Shown one piece after another: positions 6,516 to 9,137 of a stretch of 9,137 nucleotides of DNA. This stretch comes from Ignavibacteriales bacterium UBA6490 (GTDB lineage Bacteria > Bacteroidota > Ignavibacteria > Ignavibacteriales > Ignavibacteriaceae). Positions within the stretch are counted from its first letter, which is position 1; every line of letters starts with the position of its first letter. The stretch spans positions 1 to 9,137 of the forward strand of contig DJMM01000027.1 in NCBI GenBank assembly GCA_002435365.1, read 5' to 3'. The notes below the pieces were generated by a model that saw only the letters and a list, made by a program, of their open reading frames with translations, searched no databases and had not been told where the DNA came from. The translations under genes were made by a program, and so were the position numbers.

Positions 6516-7688
6516 ATGAGCAAACAAAAAATAATCATCGTAGGTCCGGTATATCCTTACAGGGGCGGAAATTCAACATATATGTCGTACGTCTACGATT
6601 CTCTATCTGAAAAATTCGATGTTAAGATAATTAACTACAAACTTTTATATCCTTCATTTTTATTCCCGGGAACTACCCAGTTCGATAAAAGCGGAGTGAT
6701 GATCAAAAAAGTACCCAGTGAAAGATTAATTAATTCAATAAATCCTTTTTCCTGGTTTAAAACCGCGTCTTTTATCAGGAATGAAAATCCTGACCTTGTA
6801 GTTTTCGACTGGTGGCATCCTTTTTTTGGTCCATGCCATTTCATAATTTCTTCATTGCTTAAGCTTAGTAAAAAATATCGAGATAAAATTGTATTTATTA
6901 CCGAAAATTTTATTTCTCACGAAGGACATTTCATAGACAGAGTTATTACCAGATTTGGATTGTCGAGGTCTGATGCTTTTGTTGCCTTATCGGATATTGT
7001 TAACCGTGATATCAAAAGAACATTTGGAAATGTTAAAGTTTACCGCTCCGAGCTTCCGATATTTGAGTATTATAAGCTGAATAGCCTTGAACAGTCAAAG
7101 GCTAAAAAAGATCTGGGATTTTCTGAATCCGATAAAGTTCTGCTTTTCTTCGGCTATGTAAGAAAATATAAGGGCCTTGATATCCTTTTGCATGCATTTA
7201 AGGGAATTTCAGAAGACTACCCTGAATGCAGACTCCTTGTTGCCGGCGAGTTTTATGATAATCCCGCAGATTATATTCAAATAATTGAGAAATCACATAT
7301 AGCCGATAAAGTTCAGATCATCAATAAATTTATTCCTAACGAAGAAGTTTATAGGTATTATTCAGCTGCTGATCTTGTAGTCCAGCCTTACCGCAGCGCC
7401 ACTCAAAGCGGAATATTAAATGTAGCTTACGGATTTCTTAAACCGGTGGTTGTGACCCGGGTAGGCGGACTGGAAGAATTTGTCGATAATGAAAAAACCG
7501 GGATAATTGTAGGACCTGATTCTCCTGACGAAATAAGAAAAGGTGTAAAAAGATTCTTTGATCTGAATGAGTCGGTCGATTTTCCCTCAGCTATCAGGAA
7601 TATTGTTGAGAAAAACAAATTCAGGAACCTTCAGGATTTATTCGAGATGATTTTACTGGACAGCAAAAACGGCTTTAAGGTTTCCTGA
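6516..7688 (+). CDS. Glycosyltransferase, GT4-like (group 1), GT-B fold
   Basis: The 390-residue protein has the two-domain GT-B layout. The N-terminal acceptor domain opens with a strand and glycine-rich turn (IIIVGPVYPYRGG, residues 6-18). The C-terminal nucleotide-sugar domain starts near 205: FFGYVRKYKG at 211-220 supplies the conserved Arg216 and Lys219 that normally contact the donor diphosphate. It is followed by LLVAGEFY (240-247), VQPYRSATQSG (289-299) and VGGLEEFV (316-323). The SATQSG form replaces the usual E-x7-E start seen in many GT4 enzymes, and I associate it with a family common in Bacteroidota. Donor and acceptor cannot be told from sequence. It lacks a signal peptide and probably acts at the cytosolic face on a lipid-linked glycan or polysaccharide precursor. 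The ATG at 6516 was preferred over a TTG at 6492, which lies inside the -7 element. The 3' end overlaps the minus-strand gene by 14 nt. Confidence 0.9.
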   Translation: MSKQKIIIVGPVYPYRGGNSTYMSYVYDSLSEKFDVKIINYKLLYPSFLFPGTTQFDKSGVMIKKVPSERLINSINPFSWFKTASFIRNENPDLVVFDWWHPFFGPCHFIISSLLKLSKKYRDKIVFITENFISHEGHFIDRVITRFGLSRSDAFVALSDIVNRDIKRTFGNVKVYRSELPIFEYYKLNSLEQSKAKKDLGFSESDKVLLFFGYVRKYKGLDILLHAFKGISEDYPECRLLVAGEFYDNPADYIQIIEKSHIADKVQIINKFIPNEEVYRYYSAADLVVQPYRSATQSGILNVAYGFLKPVVVTRVGGLEEFVDNEKTGIIVGPDSPDEIRKGVKRFFDLNESVDFPSAIRNIVEKNKFRNLQDLFEMILLDSKNGFKVS

Positions 7689-8418
7689 ACCGGAGAAATA
7701 TTTTCCTCCTTATACCCTTGTTTATGTAATCTTTAAGAGAATTCTCAGAGTTGAATATTTCTATTTCAGATTTATCAACTGATTCCGGGGTTTCGGCTTC
7801 TTCAGTAAATACTCCGGAAAGCGATAAAAATGTTTTTTCTTCCTCTTCCTCTTTTTTTATATTTATTTGATTGAAATCACTCTCTTCATAGATCACATAT
7901 TTTTTTCTGACAGATATTTCCCGCTCTCTCTCTTTTTCATCAGTCAGCACAGCCTGAACGAATACCGAATCATTCTGGTGCTGTGCTTCATCTGCATTGA
8001 GATCGAAATGGAACCTCTCCCTGAATATTGTATCCCCGTTTTCCGATTCTGAAGTAAGTCCAACCTGTTGAATTCTGAATCTCAGCTCAGGTATGTAATT
8101 CATATTCAGAATTTCTTCCAGCTCGGTTATTGCAAATATTGGATCGGGATAAATGATCTCCGGACCCTCTGCCGTATAAATGACGCAGCCGTAATTGCTT
8201 GACTGAAGCGATAGACTGCTGATATTTGTCAGGAGCCGGTAGGCAATAAGATTCTTTCTGGATACACTGTTTATCAATGCACAGATTTCATGGATGAATA
8301 GTTTTCTTGGTACGCTTGCTTTATCTTTTTTTAAGATCAGCCTGAAGTTATTTTCACCCAGGATATTTGTTGAGTAAACAAGCAGACCATCACTATTTTC
8401 AATTGTTTCAAGCAGCAT
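7675..8418 (-). CDS. Uncharacterised protein downstream of glucan phosphorylase
   Basis: I do not recognise this 247-residue protein. It has no signal peptide or obvious membrane helix. Residues 1-165 look globular, mixing strands and helices, with a YGCVIYTAEGPEIIYPDP segment at 76-93. Residues about 160-235 are charged and of low complexity: EKEREREIS, a KKEEEEEK run at 189-195, then EEAETPE. The last residues are strongly basic (RRKIFLRFRKP). Its ATG follows the phosphorylase TAA after a single base, so the two are almost certainly co-transcribed and translationally coupled. The gene ends inside the convergent glycosyltransferase gene, sharing 14 nt. The coupling suggests a link to glycogen or maltodextrin metabolism, but nothing in the protein itself shows a carbohydrate function. 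That it is a real gene is supported by its length, its coupling and the lack of any competing reading. Confidence 0.72.
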   Translation of the reverse strand: MLLETIENSDGLLVYSTNILGENNFRLILKKDKASVPRKLFIHEICALINSVSRKNLIAYRLLTNISSLSLQSSNYGCVIYTAEGPEIIYPDPIFAITELEEILNMNYIPELRFRIQQVGLTSESENGDTIFRERFHFDLNADEAQHQNDSVFVQAVLTDEKEREREISVRKKYVIYEESDFNQINIKKEEEEEKTFLSLSGVFTEEAETPESVDKSEIEIFNSENSLKDYINKGIRRKIFLRFRKP

Positions 8419-8419
8419 A

Positions 8420-9137
8420 TTATTCAGCCCAGTAAACTACTCCTAATTCAAAAGGATTTATAAGCATTTCATGCTTCGGCAGAACCCGGATTGTATACCC
8501 GGCCTGGCCGCTTTTTGTACATTCAATGCTTCCTGTAAATTTATATATACCCGGTTTGGCATTCTTCTTCTGAGGAATCATATTAATGGTGTTATAATTA
8601 TGTGGTTCATTTAACTTCTCAACCGGTCCATAGTAGATCTGAACTTCAACATCGGACGGGGTCAGGTTACCGAGTTGTATTTCTGCATCGACAAGCAGAC
8701 TCTCACCAACACGAACTGTCTTAATAAAACCATCTGAGTCCACATTCAATACTTTAACCCTGGACCATTCATTAATAATTCTTTCCTTCCAGCTAACAAG
8801 ATCTTTAGCCGTATTTTTTACTTTATCCAGCAAATTTTTTCTATTATCGATTGCAGGCAGGTAATATTTAGTCAAATATTCCTGGAGCATTCTATGGGTG
8901 TTAAAATATGGACCCAGCCTTTTCATTGAATTTTTAATTTTTGCAATCCACTGTCTGGGAATATCATCTTCTCCCCTTTTGTAAAACTGCGGAATTATCT
9001 GGGTTTCAAGCATATGATAAAGCTGACGAGCCTCCACTTCATCCTGATAATCAGGATCAAGATATTCTTCGCCGTTTCCAATTTTCCAGCCCAGCTCCGG
9101 ATCGAATCCCTCAACCCACCATCCGTCAAGAACACTG
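8420..9137 (-). CDS. glgP: Alpha-glucan phosphorylase, C-terminal part (5' end beyond the window)
   Basis: The frame is open from its TAA at 8420-8422 to the right edge, giving 238 visible codons; the GTG at 9035-9037 is an internal valine, not a start. Glucan phosphorylase (GT35) uses phosphate and pyridoxal phosphate to release glucose-1-phosphate from glycogen or maltodextrin. The visible part begins with SVLDGWWVEGFDPELGW and IGNGEEY, the segment that in this family follows closely after the PLP-lysine region (GTSGMK), which would lie just off the edge. Then come EARQLYHMLE, PQFYKR, PRQWIAKIKNSM and FNTHRMLQEYL, all typical of the short Thermus/Thermotoga-type phosphorylases. A beta-rich C-terminal domain follows (DAEIQLGNLTPSDVEVQIYYG, ending NPFELGVVYWAE), characteristic of that subtype rather than of E. 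coli GlgP/MalP. It leads an operon with the unknown gene downstream. Active-site residues cannot be checked here. Confidence 0.9.
   Translation of the reverse strand, partial: SVLDGWWVEGFDPELGWKIGNGEEYLDPDYQDEVEARQLYHMLETQIIPQFYKRGEDDIPRQWIAKIKNSMKRLGPYFNTHRMLQEYLTKYYLPAIDNRKNLLDKVKNTAKDLVSWKERIINEWSRVKVLNVDSDGFIKTVRVGESLLVDAEIQLGNLTPSDVEVQIYYGPVEKLNEPHNYNTINMIPQKKNAKPGIYKFTGSIECTKSGQAGYTIRVLPKHEMLINPFELGVVYWAE

Noticed and set aside
7692..7709. GGAGAAA / TTTTCCTCC hairpin at the convergent gene ends
   Set aside because: The stem needs a bulge, has no U tract on either side and lies in coding sequence.
7859..7950. CT-rich and TTCCTC-rich simple repeats
   Set aside because: They are the coding strand complement of glutamate/arginine/lysine-rich segments in the unknown protein; too short and irregular for a separate repeat element.

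Overview
The window looks like a chromosomal housekeeping and accessory stretch from an AT-rich bacterium of the Bacteroidota/Chlorobiota/Ignavibacteria group. This placement is an inference. It rests on the sequence style of the trigger factor, ClpP and family-4-like glycosyltransferase, on TAnnTTTG-type promoter elements (TAACTTTG twice, TATTTTTG once), and on weak Shine-Dalgarno sites. There are no insertion sequences, integrases, CRISPR arrays or other clear signs of recent transfer.

Left block (1-2124, plus strand): a tRNA-Leu(UAG) is followed after 33 nt by trigger factor (tig, TTG start), which overlaps clpP by 8 nt. A good intrinsic terminator ends the unit. tRNA, nascent-chain chaperone and protease subunit may therefore share one transcript. 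clpX is not next to clpP.

Middle block (2159-6452, plus strand): a secreted or periplasmic serine hydrolase of the beta-lactamase/PBP4 type carries a C-terminal TPR-like tail. After a 220-nt gap holding a perfect inverted repeat and two TTAACTTTG direct repeats comes a two-gene unit. It encodes a von Willebrand factor A (vWA) protein with an intact MIDAS, and a ChlI/MoxR-like AAA+ ATPase whose Walker B aspartate is replaced by asparagine. The pair resembles MoxR-vWA chaperone systems such as RavA-ViaA, NorQ-NorD and CbbQ-CbbO, but I cannot name its client. It is the best candidate here for a poorly described system.

Right block: a GT4-like glycosyltransferase with its own likely promoter (6516-7688, plus) converges on a minus-strand pair, overlapping it by 14 nt. 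That pair is the 3' end of an alpha-glucan phosphorylase gene, running off the right edge, and an unrecognised 247-residue protein that starts 1 nt after the phosphorylase stop.
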